A program made the translations under genes and the position numbers. Of a stretch of 64,000 nucleotides of DNA, positions 52,901 to 59,829 are shown in pieces. The DNA comes from CADCVT01 sp036389155 (GTDB lineage: Bacteria > Actinomycetota > Thermoleophilia > Solirubrobacterales > Solirubrobacteraceae). The DNA lies in NCBI GenBank assembly GCA_036389155.1, contig DASVQN010000050.1:124001-188000 (forward strand), in the 5' to 3' direction. The notes beneath the pieces are model-generated. The model ran no database searches. It worked only from the letters and a program-made list of their open reading frames with translations, and was not told where the DNA came from. Within the stretch, counting starts at the first letter, position 1, and each line of letters opens with the position of its first letter.

Positions 52901-53383
52901 GCTCATCATCGTGCGCTGGTAGTAGTCCACGTACTCGAGCTGGTGGTTGATGCACTCGCCCGCGATCTCCGAGTAGCCGCTGCTGCCACCGCGCGGGCGG
53001 TCGCTGCGGGGGTCGCCGGAGCAGTGCCCGTGCTGCGGGTCGCCGCCGTCGGCGCCGTTGCCGAGCGGATCGTCGGCGTGCTCGTCGCCGGCGGCGCGCC
53101 ACGGCATGGCGAGGACCTCGAAGACGTTGTTGTCGAAGGCGTTGAAGTTGCCGGACGGGTTGAAGATCCCGTCGGCGAACTCCTGGCGCAGGAACTGCCC
53201 GGTCTCGTCGTCGGCCTGGTAGGCGTTGGCCGCCGGGATCGGGTCGCCCGGCTTGAAGTGGCCGACCGGCTGGTACTGGAGCTTGTTGATGTCGGGCGTG
53301 ACCTCGAGGGCCAGCGCGGGGGCCGCTGCCGTGGCGATGCAGGCGGCCGTGACCGCGGCCACGAGCAGGCGAAGTGTCTTCAT
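49934..53383 (-). CDS. Secreted M28 family metallopeptidase with PKD and C-terminal beta domains
   Basis: 1149 aa. Signal peptide LRLLVAAVTAACIATAAAPA. M28 zinc site: ESIVIGAHFDK (His, Asp), AAWDSQEGHAQM (bridging Asp), PWDGEESGTLGSEYYVNN (two Glu), and LVILHSPFDNLDVMN (second His). A PKD domain follows (~600-680: YEWDFGDGAHGTGKDPYHAY), then an immune-inhibitor-A-like jellyroll (YNSLFMNEGDDEGIVQV; CGWWIDDIEIASG) and a ~250-residue very basic tail of two beta-domains ending SLYSRRL. Extracellular aminopeptidase or carboxypeptidase; specificity unknown. ATG chosen for the signal peptide. Confidence 0.87.
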   Translation of the reverse strand: MKTLRLLVAAVTAACIATAAAPALALEVTPDINKLQYQPVGHFKPGDPIPAANAYQADDETGQFLRQEFADGIFNPSGNFNAFDNNVFEVLAMPWRAAGDEHADDPLGNGADGGDPQHGHCSGDPRSDRPRGGSSGYSEIAGECINHQLEYVDYYQRTMMSILGKYGAFTRNYEFWNPSDPGGDPFQPPLLSNNTMGGRAMDPAVIVPGTGESDESIVIGAHFDKTNDGPAAAWDSQEGHAQMIRVAKLMADYWDAQNARPTATVKFIPWDGEESGTLGSEYYVNNVIPPGDEEFKVRGYWNTDPCAGGYPAFRFGNRANRTQLGIQLANPFRSQDTLNGPAGTILVVPEDLPPKYHARINSFNAKAPTLVEQVFDHLDDNLESQPPDQPEIFVSTAEGTLPLGGDIDSSGNPGSTKPVTVGKGRPFLFSSDWRNFEDRGIPFFNPGPEITGPGSFGDPGNPDALVILHSPFDNLDVMNRYAGAPQGQIAEGWVKGMEMCSHLLAWGMLQPEQGGATEKNPGKLTAYYEALPNEAGVNEPVHFDAAGSHIQTADATTTDGLEYEWDFGDGAHGTGKDPYHAYGAEGTYPTKLTVRNTANGETATMEVPVVVQSTPVLAPPIPALEAPETDEDGTFDLKYSIRNSPSNLAGWQILEAADYRRLLADDTEKPLADKWNVSEPTHSDIEPWQESDSSTPKFRDDVHGSGARSYWTGVSPPNFKPGSGQPGGPDVSQGEEILTLKEPFQVPQEAGAALSYNSLFMNEGDDEGIVQVAEARDGDLSWETVDHIGGGPNDICDPQDPANALLANVAPRNADLTSYAGKKLYVRFVYRLGDSNRIASQPCGWWIDDIEIASGTFKPVDRSNQIGNAGQFFDGTYTRRDREKGTYAYRVAGLYPPNGEYEGPASNIEVVEVTKGANPQQPPSSNPPGTNPPGPPAVETCPFKPKFRFARAKASKKGLKLSFATLNGEPTTIDVFQASRGKKVFKARRVARFVNRTKGFTWKGKSRRGKVKGGTYFVRFTTGTQANGIETRRVTLLRAKGRFRVLKPHYRRSTCGLLRMFKLSSPAFGGSNRKKLGFAYRLAGEAKVSVVIRRGTKVVKRFKARTVVGNVVHRGSLRPRGLKRGVYKVTATVTAAGRSTRSSLYSRRL

Positions 53384-53399
53384 ACGAAGAGCCAACGAA

Positions 53400-53411
53400 G
53401 TCCCGCGGGAC
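53400..53411. promoter_or_regulatory. Perfect 12-bp palindrome upstream of the M28 peptidase
   Basis: GTCCCGCGGGAC lies 17-28 nt before the peptidase ATG, in the 149-bp divergent gap. Candidate operator; could also be chance in GC-rich DNA. A TAGGCT box (about 53465) may be the -10 for the plus-strand gene. Confidence 0.3.
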
Positions 53412-53532
53412 AACTTGCGCTTTCGATCCACCGGAAAAAGCCATTCCAGCGGCGGCCCCATCTAGGCTGCCCGCGTTTCCACCCCACCACGAGCCGCTTC
53501 ACGACGAGGCGGAGAAGGAATCCCCACAGAGC

Positions 53533-53985
53533 ATGAAGCGCATCACCCTGTCGCTGGCCGCGATCGCTGCCGTGGCCGCAACCGCCGTCCCGATGGCCGC
53601 TCAGGCCCAGGAGCAGACGGACCCGAACGCCAAGGCGACGTTCCTCGGCTCGATCAAGCCGAAGGGCGAGAAGGCGACCCTCCGCGTCCGCTACAACTGC
53701 GCCGAGGGCGAGACCCTGTGGATCTCGGCCAAGCAGATGAAGAACGGCAAGAAGAGCGCGAAGCTCAAGGCCGAGGGGTCCAGCAAGGTCGCCGCGGCGT
53801 GGTGGCAGAGCCACCGCAACCCCGTCACCTGCGACGGCGCGAAGCACACCGCGACGTTCACGATCGACAAGGTCGAGGACGGCAGCAAGGGCACGCTCAG
53901 GAAGGGCCAGGCGTGGGTCCAGTTCTGCGTGACCAAGGGCGATGCCCTCGTCCTGTCCGCGAGCAAGTTCGTCCGCGTCAAGTAG
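53533..53985 (+). CDS. Small secreted protein (150 aa)
   Basis: Signal peptide (ITLSLAAIAAVAATAVPMAAQA), then a compact domain with two likely disulfides (VRYNCAEGETLWISAKQ; NPVTCDGAKHTATFTIDK; QFCVTKGDALVLSASKFV) and Lys-rich strands. Unknown family. Divergent from the M28 peptidase; it could be a small secreted inhibitor or partner, but nothing in the sequence proves it. A GC hairpin (53995-54022) follows. Confidence 0.8.
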   Translation: MKRITLSLAAIAAVAATAVPMAAQAQEQTDPNAKATFLGSIKPKGEKATLRVRYNCAEGETLWISAKQMKNGKKSAKLKAEGSSKVAAAWWQSHRNPVTCDGAKHTATFTIDKVEDGSKGTLRKGQAWVQFCVTKGDALVLSASKFVRVK

Positions 53986-53994
53986 CCGCGGGGG

Positions 53995-54022
53995 GCGGGC
54001 CCGGGCGGTCGCCCGGGCCCGC
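53995..54022 (+). terminator. Hairpin after the 53533 gene
   Basis: GCGGGCCCGGGCG (53995-54007) pairs with CGCCCGGGCCCGC (54010-54022); the innermost base pair must open, leaving a 12-bp stem with a 4-nt loop. No T-run. Ends 33 nt before the carboxylase GTG. Confidence 0.65.
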
Positions 54023-54041
54023 GCCGCGAAGGCGCGGCCAC

Positions 54042-54047
54042 TAGGAT
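54042..54047 (+). promoter_or_regulatory. Candidate -10 box for the carboxylase alpha gene
   Basis: TAGGAT ends 8 nt before the GTG at 54056, directly after the upstream hairpin; leaderless spacing. Confidence 0.4.
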
Positions 54048-54055
54048 CCCCGCCC

Positions 54056-55867
54056 GTGTTCACGAAGGTCCTGGTCGCCAACCGTGGCGAGATCGCCATC
54101 CGCATCATCCGCGCGCTCGACGAGCTGGGCATCACGTCCGTCGCGGTCTACTCCGAGCTCGACCGCGACGCGCTGCACGTCAAGCGGGCCGACGAGGCCT
54201 ACCTGCTGGGCGGGCCGACGGCGGCCGAGAGCTACCTGAACGTCGACAAGCTCATCGAGGTCGTGCGGGAGTCGGGCGCCGAGGCCGTCCACCCCGGCTA
54301 CGGGTTCCTCGCCGAGAACGCGCCGTTCGTGCAGCGCCTGCAGGACGAGGGCGTCACGTTCATCGGCCCGCCGGCCAGCGCGATCGAGGCCATGGGGTCC
54401 AAGACGCGCGCGCGCGAGCTGATGAAGGCGGCGGGCGTGCCGATCGTGCCGGGAACGACCGAGCCGGTGCCGGACGTCGAGGCCGCGATGAAGATCGCCA
54501 AGGACGAGATCGGGTTCCCGGTCGCGGTCAAGGCGGCGGGCGGCGGCGGCGGCAAGGGCATCCGCGTGGCCCTGTCGGAGGACGAGCTGCAGGCCGCCTT
54601 CGAGGGCGCCGCGCGCGAGGGCGAGAAGTTCTTCTCCGACGCGACGGTCTACCTCGAGCGCTACCTGCCCGATCCACGGCATGTGGAAGTCCAGGTGCTT
54701 GCGGATTCCCACGGCAACGTCATCCACCTCGGCGAGCGCGACTGCTCCATCCAGCGCCGCCACCAGAAGCTGATCGAGGAGGCGCCGGCGCCGGCGGTCG
54801 ACGAGGAGCTGCGCGAGCGCATCGGCAAGGTCGCCACCGACGCCGCGAAGGCGGTCGACTACCGCGGCGCCGGGACGATCGAGGGCCTGCTGCAGGACGG
54901 CGAGTACTTCTTCCTCGAGATGAACACCCGCGTCCAGGTCGAGCACCCGGTCACCGAGCTGGTGACCGGCATCGACATCGTGCGCGAGGGCATCCTCGCA
55001 GCGGCGGGCGAGCCGCTCTCCGTCGCGCAGGAGGACGTCGTGCTGCGCGGTCACGCGATCGAGTGCCGCATCAACGCCGAGGACGCCTCGAAGAACTTCG
55101 CTCCCGCCCCCGGGAAGATCGGCGGCTACCTCGAGCCGACGGGGCCGGGCGTGCGCGTCGACTCGGGCGTCGGCGCGGGCGGCGAGGTCTCGCCGATGTA
55201 CGACCCGATGGTCGCCAAGCTCATCGTGTGGGACTCCGACCGCGAGCGCGCGACCGCGCGCATGCTGCGGGCGCTCGACGAGTACCACATCGAGGGGCTC
55301 AAGACGCTCATCCCGTTCCACAAGGCGATGCTGTCGACCGAGCAGTGGGCCAAGGGCGAGACCGGGCGCGACCTGATCGAGGACAAGGGCTGGCTCAAGC
55401 AGCTCGCCTTCCCCAAGGCCGAGAAGAAGGCCGACGACGGCGCGGCCGAGAAGGTCGAGCACGAGTACCTCGTCGAGGTCAGCGGCAAGCGGTTCGACGT
55501 CAAGGTCATCGGTCCGCCGTTCGAGGGCGGCGCGGTGGCGGCGCCCGCCGCGGGCGCAGCGGCGGCGCGGCCTCGCCCGAGCCGCGGCGAGCGCAAGGCC
55601 GGAGGCGGCGGAGGCGGCGGGGACGCGCTGGAGTCGCCGCTGCAGGGCAACGTCTGGAAGGTCCTCGTCGCGCAGGGGCAGAAGGTCGAGGAGGGCCAGA
55701 TCGTCACGATCATCGAGGCGATGAAGATGGAGAACGAGATCACGGCGCACAAGGCGGGCGTGATCAAGGAGCTGCCCATCAAGGAGGGCGGCTCGGTGGC
55801 GGCGGGCGACACGCTCGCGGTCATCACGAGCGACGGCGCCTCGGCCGACTCGAACGGCGCGGGCTGA
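54056..55867 (+). CDS. pccA: Acyl-CoA carboxylase alpha subunit (biotin carboxylase + biotin carrier)
   Basis: 603 aa from GTG. Biotin carboxylase domain (1-~450): KVLVANRGEIAIRIIRALDE, HPGYGFLAENAPFV, GFPVAVKAAGGGGGKGIRVA (ATP-grasp), VQVLADSHGNVIHLGERDCS, YFFLEMNTRVQVEHPVTE, GHAIECRINAEDA. Biotin carrier domain at the C-terminus (~520-600): LQGNVWKVLVAQG and IIEAMKMENEI with the biotinylated Lys. It carboxylates biotin with bicarbonate and ATP and should pair with the beta subunit at 31809. Confidence 0.94.
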   Translation: MFTKVLVANRGEIAIRIIRALDELGITSVAVYSELDRDALHVKRADEAYLLGGPTAAESYLNVDKLIEVVRESGAEAVHPGYGFLAENAPFVQRLQDEGVTFIGPPASAIEAMGSKTRARELMKAAGVPIVPGTTEPVPDVEAAMKIAKDEIGFPVAVKAAGGGGGKGIRVALSEDELQAAFEGAAREGEKFFSDATVYLERYLPDPRHVEVQVLADSHGNVIHLGERDCSIQRRHQKLIEEAPAPAVDEELRERIGKVATDAAKAVDYRGAGTIEGLLQDGEYFFLEMNTRVQVEHPVTELVTGIDIVREGILAAAGEPLSVAQEDVVLRGHAIECRINAEDASKNFAPAPGKIGGYLEPTGPGVRVDSGVGAGGEVSPMYDPMVAKLIVWDSDRERATARMLRALDEYHIEGLKTLIPFHKAMLSTEQWAKGETGRDLIEDKGWLKQLAFPKAEKKADDGAAEKVEHEYLVEVSGKRFDVKVIGPPFEGGAVAAPAAGAAAARPRPSRGERKAGGGGGGGDALESPLQGNVWKVLVAQGQKVEEGQIVTIIEAMKMENEITAHKAGVIKELPIKEGGSVAAGDTLAVITSDGASADSNGAG

Positions 55868-55877
55868 GCCGGACCCG

Positions 55878-56567
55878 ATGGGCGACGCGCGCCGGATCGC
55901 CGCCGCGTCCCTCGTCCTCGGCCCGCTGCTCTTCCTCGTCTCGAACCTGATCCACCCGAAGGAGTACGCGACGGGTCACGAGCGCGAGCAGCTCGCGAAG
56001 ATCGCCGACGCGTACACGCGCTGGCAGGTCGCGCACCTGATCACGTGGGTCGCGATCGCCTTCTTCGCCTTCGGCGTCGTCGCGCTCGCGTCGCTCGTGC
56101 GCGCGCGCGACAAGCGCTCCGGTACGTGGGGAGCGCTGCTCGGGATCGGCGGGCTGATGGCGCTGATGGGCGTGCTCGCGCTCGACGGCTTCTCGTGGGG
56201 CATCACCGGCGAGGTCTGGGCGCGCTCGGACGCCGCCGGGAAGAAGACGGCCGAGCTCATGCTCCACGACCTCCAGAGCTCGGAGTGGAACCTGATGTTC
56301 TACGTGCCCGGGCTGGCCTGGCTGCTGGGGATGCTCGTGCTCTCGCTCGGCGCGATCCGCACCGGCCTCGTGCCGGCGTGGGCGGGAGCGATGCTCGCGA
56401 TCGGCTCCTTCCTCGTCGGGCTCGAGGGGGCCGCGCACTCGAACGTCTACTTCGTGATCGCCTCCGTCGCGCTGCTCGCCGGCGGGGTGGCCATGGCCGT
56501 CGCCCTCGCGAAGCCGAACGCCGGCGCGGCCGACGACGACAGCTCGCGCCCGTCGGCGATCGCGTAG
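55878..56567 (+). CDS. Hypothetical membrane protein (DUF4386-like)
   Basis: 229 aa, about six hydrophobic segments (RIAAASLVLGPLLFLVSNL; VAHLITWVAIAFFAFGVVAL; LLGIGGLMALMGVLALDGF; MFYVPGLAWLLGMLVLSLGA). The layout resembles DUF4386-type membrane proteins; function unknown. The last 121 bp overlap the convergent AAA ATPase, the longest antisense coding overlap in the window. Confidence 0.78.
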   Translation: MGDARRIAAASLVLGPLLFLVSNLIHPKEYATGHEREQLAKIADAYTRWQVAHLITWVAIAFFAFGVVALASLVRARDKRSGTWGALLGIGGLMALMGVLALDGFSWGITGEVWARSDAAGKKTAELMLHDLQSSEWNLMFYVPGLAWLLGMLVLSLGAIRTGLVPAWAGAMLAIGSFLVGLEGAAHSNVYFVIASVALLAGGVAMAVALAKPNAGAADDDSSRPSAIA

Positions 56568-57628
56568 AGCTCGGCCAGCGTCGCGGGCGCGCCGACCTCG
56601 CGGTCGACGCCGGCGCGCGCGAGCCAGGCGGCGGCCTCGTGCGGCGGGAACGCGGGGAACTCGACCTCCGCCCAGCAGCGGCCGGGACGGCGCACGGCGG
56701 GGTGCAGCCGGCCGATCGGCTCGTTCGTCGTGATGAGCACGACGCAGGGGAGGCCCTGGCCGAGCAGGCCGTCGGCCAGGTTGAGGACCCGCGAGAGGCC
56801 TTGACCGACCTCGGTGCGCGCGGCCGCGGACATCAGCTCGCCCGCGTCCTCGAGGACGATCAGGCGCACGGGAGCCTCGTCCTCCTCGCGCGAGGTGGCG
56901 ACCTGCATGAGGTAGCCGGGCTTGGTGAGGAACGCCTCGGCGTCGCTGACGTAGTGGACGGCCGCCCACTCCTGCCACTCGCGGGCGAGCGCGCGCAGCG
57001 CGTGCGTCTTGCCCGTGCCGGGCGGACCGTGCCAGAGGAGCAGCGAGCCGGGGCCCGGGCCGTCGGCGGCGGCGAGCCGCGTGATCGCGGCGCGCGTCGC
57101 GGACGGGTAGTTGCGCTCGATCTCGTCGAGGCCGGGCGCGTCGACCTGGCGGCGGCGCGCGTAGCCGTCGTCGTAGGACCAGAAGTTGACGGGGATGGCG
57201 GTGTCGGGCGCGGCCTCGTCGCGCACGCGATCGCCGAGCTCGGCGACGTGGCGGGCGGCGGCGTCGTCGTCGCGCGCCGCGACGATGATCTCGCAGCTGC
57301 CGCGGTGGCTCGTGAGCATCGCGACCGCGTCGCGGCCGCGCGTGAGGACCACGTCGTGGTACTCCTCGCCGCGCCACGACAGGGCGACGCCGTCGAGGTC
57401 GCGCAGCGCCACCCCCTCCCGAGGCACCTCGCGCGCGCGCACGTGCGTGAGCGCCTCGCGCTGCATGACGTCGACGAACAGCGCGGCGCAGGGCTCGACG
57501 ATCCCGTGCGCGGAGACGCGCGCGGGGAAGATGCTCAGCGCGAGCGAGGCGGCGGGAAGGCGTGGGCCATCGCGCCGCTTCGCCAGCGGCTTGGTCGTAG
57601 TGGTGTGGATGTCGATTGCGCGGGACAT
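56447..57628 (-). CDS. AAA family ATPase (DUF5925-type)
   Basis: 393 aa. Residues 1-~150 form an N-terminal domain of the DUF5925 kind (AHGIVEPCAALFVDVMQRE; GVALSWRGEEYHDVVLTRGR). The AAA module follows: LLLWHGPPGTGKTHALRAL (Walker A ~201-208), PVRLIVLEDAGELM (Walker B), VVLITTNEPIGRLHPAVRRP (sensor 1) and PGRCWAEVEFPAF. Probably a cytoplasmic remodelling ATPase; target unknown. GAGGACG upstream of the ATG may be the ribosome-binding site. Its 3' end overlaps the membrane protein gene on the other strand. Confidence 0.86.
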   Translation of the reverse strand: MSRAIDIHTTTTKPLAKRRDGPRLPAASLALSIFPARVSAHGIVEPCAALFVDVMQREALTHVRAREVPREGVALRDLDGVALSWRGEEYHDVVLTRGRDAVAMLTSHRGSCEIIVAARDDDAAARHVAELGDRVRDEAAPDTAIPVNFWSYDDGYARRRQVDAPGLDEIERNYPSATRAAITRLAAADGPGPGSLLLWHGPPGTGKTHALRALAREWQEWAAVHYVSDAEAFLTKPGYLMQVATSREEDEAPVRLIVLEDAGELMSAAARTEVGQGLSRVLNLADGLLGQGLPCVVLITTNEPIGRLHPAVRRPGRCWAEVEFPAFPPHEAAAWLARAGVDREVGAPATLAELYAIADGRELSSSAAPAFGFARATAMATPPASSATEAITK

Positions 57629-57775
57629 GCAGTGCGTCCTCGCGCGAGGCGGTGATGTCGAGCGGTCGTCAGCCGCGGCCCGTGCTGCCGCGCGCGACGG
57701 CCGCCCCCCGCGAGGAGGCGTCCGGTGTCTCGGTGAGTTGCTGCGCGTGCATGACGGTCGATCAACGGTAGCGCG

Positions 57776-57967
57776 CTACGCAAGCCGCCAGAAGCCTCCG
57801 CGCAGGCCGACCGCGTCGAGGATGGATTGGGACTGCTCGAGCGTGCGCGGGCGCCAGTCCGGGTCGAGGCGGTCGCCGTACCAGCGCTGCGCCAGCGCGC
57901 GCAGCTGCGCGATCTCCACCAGCGCGCCTCCTCGCGGCGGCTCCTCGCCCGACCGGACGAGCGTCAT
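57776..57967 (-). CDS. Small protein paired with the MerB-like gene (63 aa)
   Basis: MTLVRSGEEPPRGGALVEIA, ALAQRWYGDRLDPDWRPRTL, EQSQSILDAVGLRGGFWRLA. It starts 6 bp after the MerB-like stop, so it is co-transcribed. The Trp/Arg-rich DPDWRPRTLEQSQ motif looks conserved rather than random. I recall similar short proteins next to MerB-like genes; function unknown. Confidence 0.65.
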   Translation of the reverse strand: MTLVRSGEEPPRGGALVEIAQLRALAQRWYGDRLDPDWRPRTLEQSQSILDAVGLRGGFWRLA

Positions 57968-57973
57968 GGTCCG

Positions 57974-58369
57974 TCAGGTGTGGCCGATGTCGTCCCACCA
58001 CTGGCGGGCGGGCACGCCGACGTGGAAGAACGCGGCCTCGTCGGTCGTGATGCCGCCGCTCTCGACCACCGCGCCGTCGAGGCCGAGCGCGGCCGCGATC
58101 CCGAGGCCGTCCCACGCGCAGTTGCCGTGCCAGACGCCCGGAGCGGGGCCGCTCCGGGCCACTACCCGCGTCAGCTCGGCGGCGGCGCGGTGCGGCGGCG
58201 GCGCCGCGAACGGGTGCGCCATCACCACGCGGGCCGCTTCGTCGAGCACGACGACGTGCTGCTCGGCCAGCGCGCGGAGGTCCGGCGCGTCGGGGAGGTC
58301 GGGCGGCCCGCCGGTGCTCGCGAAGGCTTCGAAGATGCGCGCGCGGAGGGCGAGCTGCTCGGGCGTCAC
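57974..58369 (-). CDS. Short MerB-like (alkylmercury lyase fold) protein
   Basis: 131 aa from GTG overlapping the VOC stop (GTGA). VVMAHPFAAPPPH and VWHGNCAWDGLGIAAALG match the MerB region that holds catalytic Cys96 and Asp99 (C-x-x-D is kept in CAWD), and FFHVGVPARQWWDD matches the C-terminal block. The second catalytic cysteine (Cys159 of MerB, just before FFAS) is replaced by a Cys-free TTDEAA stretch. It is much shorter than MerB (~212 aa), so organomercury cleavage is doubtful; a related thiol chemistry or binding role is possible. Confidence 0.7.
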   Translation of the reverse strand: MTPEQLALRARIFEAFASTGGPPDLPDAPDLRALAEQHVVVLDEAARVVMAHPFAAPPPHRAAAELTRVVARSGPAPGVWHGNCAWDGLGIAAALGLDGAVVESGGITTDEAAFFHVGVPARQWWDDIGHT

Positions 58370-59061
58370 GGCTCGAGGAGGACCGCGATCCCGTCCGGGT
58401 CGGTCGACTCGTGGGCGTCGCCGTCGGTTGCGAAGACGACGCGGTCGAGGCCCGCGGCGTCCGCCGGCGCGAGCGGCGCGCCGAGCGACATCCACGTGTT
58501 CAGCCCGACGTGGTGGTGGTAGCCGCCGGTCGCGACGAAGGTGGCCTGGTCGCCGTAGCGGTGCATGACGTCGAAGCCGAGCGTGCCGACCCAGAACTCC
58601 TCCGCGCGGCCGAGGTCGGAGACCTTGAGGTGCACGTGGCCGATGCGCGTCCCCTCGGGCGCGCGCGGCGATCCCGACGACTGCGCCGCGAGGTCCTGCA
58701 GGTCGAGCGGCGCCGTGAACATGTCCTCCGGCCACACCTCGCGCGGGCGATCCCAGTACAGCTCGACGCCGTTGCCGGCGGGGTCGTCGAGGTAGAGCGC
58801 CTCGCTCACGCCGTGGTCGGACGCTCCGGTGAGGTGGGGAGCCGCGCGGCGCAGCGCGTCGGCCAGGTCGGCGCGGGTGGGGAAGAGAAAGGCGGTGTGG
58901 AAGAGGCCCGCGGCGCGGCGGGGCGCGCGCGACGTCACGCCGTCGGCCGTCAGCCCGACCAGGGCGGAGGGGTCCTCGAGCCCGACGACGTCGCGGTAGA
59001 ACGCCGCGGCGGCCTCGAGGTCGTCGACGCGCAGGTCGACCCGCTTGACGGCGGTGATCAC
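58366..59061 (-). CDS. VOC family protein (glyoxalase/extradiol dioxygenase fold)
   Basis: 231 aa with two VOC modules: VDLRVDDLEAAAAFYRDVVG (1-~115) and IGHVHLKVSDLGRAEEFWVG (~135-231), the layout of two-module ring-cleavage dioxygenases such as catechol 2,3-dioxygenase. Candidate metal ligands are His in GHVHLKV, His in GGYHHHVGLNTW, and Glu in NGVELYWD or the C-terminal DPDGIAVLLEP region. Metal-dependent oxygenase or isomerase; substrate unknown. Middle gene of the operon 59756-57776. Confidence 0.85.
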   Translation of the reverse strand: MITAVKRVDLRVDDLEAAAAFYRDVVGLEDPSALVGLTADGVTSRAPRRAAGLFHTAFLFPTRADLADALRRAAPHLTGASDHGVSEALYLDDPAGNGVELYWDRPREVWPEDMFTAPLDLQDLAAQSSGSPRAPEGTRIGHVHLKVSDLGRAEEFWVGTLGFDVMHRYGDQATFVATGGYHHHVGLNTWMSLGAPLAPADAAGLDRVVFATDGDAHESTDPDGIAVLLEP

Positions 59062-59756
59062 GACGTCCCCCTACCCCGCAGCGCGTCCAGCCCACGTGCC
59101 ATCGCGTCGCCGGCGAGCGACCCGATCCGCACGCGGGCCTCGGCGACGGCGACCTCGGCCGCGCTCGGCTCGAACCGCCGGCGCAGCCGCTCGGCCAGCT
59201 CCTCGACCAGCTCCTCGGTCCCCACCAGGCGCTCGCGCGCGGGGAGCCGGTCCTCCCAGAACAGGCCGTGGACCCGCTCGGAGGCCTCCAGCCGCGCATG
59301 CCAGCGCGGCGGCACCTTCACGCGCACGTCCGTCGCCACCCCGACGCTCTTGTGCACGAAGACGAGCTCACCGTGGTCGAGGTCGCACAGCCAGCGCGCG
59401 TCGCCGCCCGCCAGCTCGGCCTCGATGGCCGGGACCTCGACGTACCCCGCGCGCGCGACCCGCGACAGCTCGACGCACACGCCCACCGGATCGCGCAGCG
59501 AGCCCAGCGTCGTGCACACCGCGAACGCGAACCGGTCGTCCTCGAACGGCCACGGCTCCCGCGCGCACGCGTCGCGCACGAGCCATGAGCGGCGCGTGAA
59601 GCGCTCGCGCCCCTCGGGCACGCCGCGCTCGTCGTACGGCCCGGCGTCGATGACCCAGTCCGCGCGGCCGAACGGCGACGCGAGGCCCCCGACCTGCAGC
59701 ACCTCCTCGTCGCCGGAGAGGACGGTCCTGATGCGCTCGACGGCCTGCGGAAGCAC
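59058..59756 (-). CDS. Class I SAM methyltransferase-like protein
   Basis: 232 aa from GTG. EEVLQVGGLASPFGRADWVID looks like a degraded SAM motif I; PFEDDRFAFAVCTTLGSLRDP is a clear post-motif (methyltransferase type-11 style D-x-x-F-D/A), and SRVARAGYVEVPAIEAEL resembles the following strand. The glycine-rich loop is weak, so activity is uncertain. First gene of the operon with VOC, MerB-like and small protein genes. Confidence 0.65.
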   Translation of the reverse strand: MLPQAVERIRTVLSGDEEVLQVGGLASPFGRADWVIDAGPYDERGVPEGRERFTRRSWLVRDACAREPWPFEDDRFAFAVCTTLGSLRDPVGVCVELSRVARAGYVEVPAIEAELAGGDARWLCDLDHGELVFVHKSVGVATDVRVKVPPRWHARLEASERVHGLFWEDRLPARERLVGTEELVEELAERLRRRFEPSAAEVAVAEARVRIGSLAGDAMARGLDALRGRGTS

Positions 59757-59829
59757 GCCCGAAGGGTACGCGCGGGAAACACACGCGAGATCGGCGCAAG
59801 AAAACGGACGCGTTCACGTTTGGAGCCAC

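Noticed and set aside
57669..57752. 27-codon minus-strand ORF (MHAQQLTETPDASS...) upstream of the AAA ATPase
   Set aside because: No convincing promoter spacing, ribosome-binding site or repeat of the pattern elsewhere; the 147-bp gap otherwise shows only GC-rich sequence.
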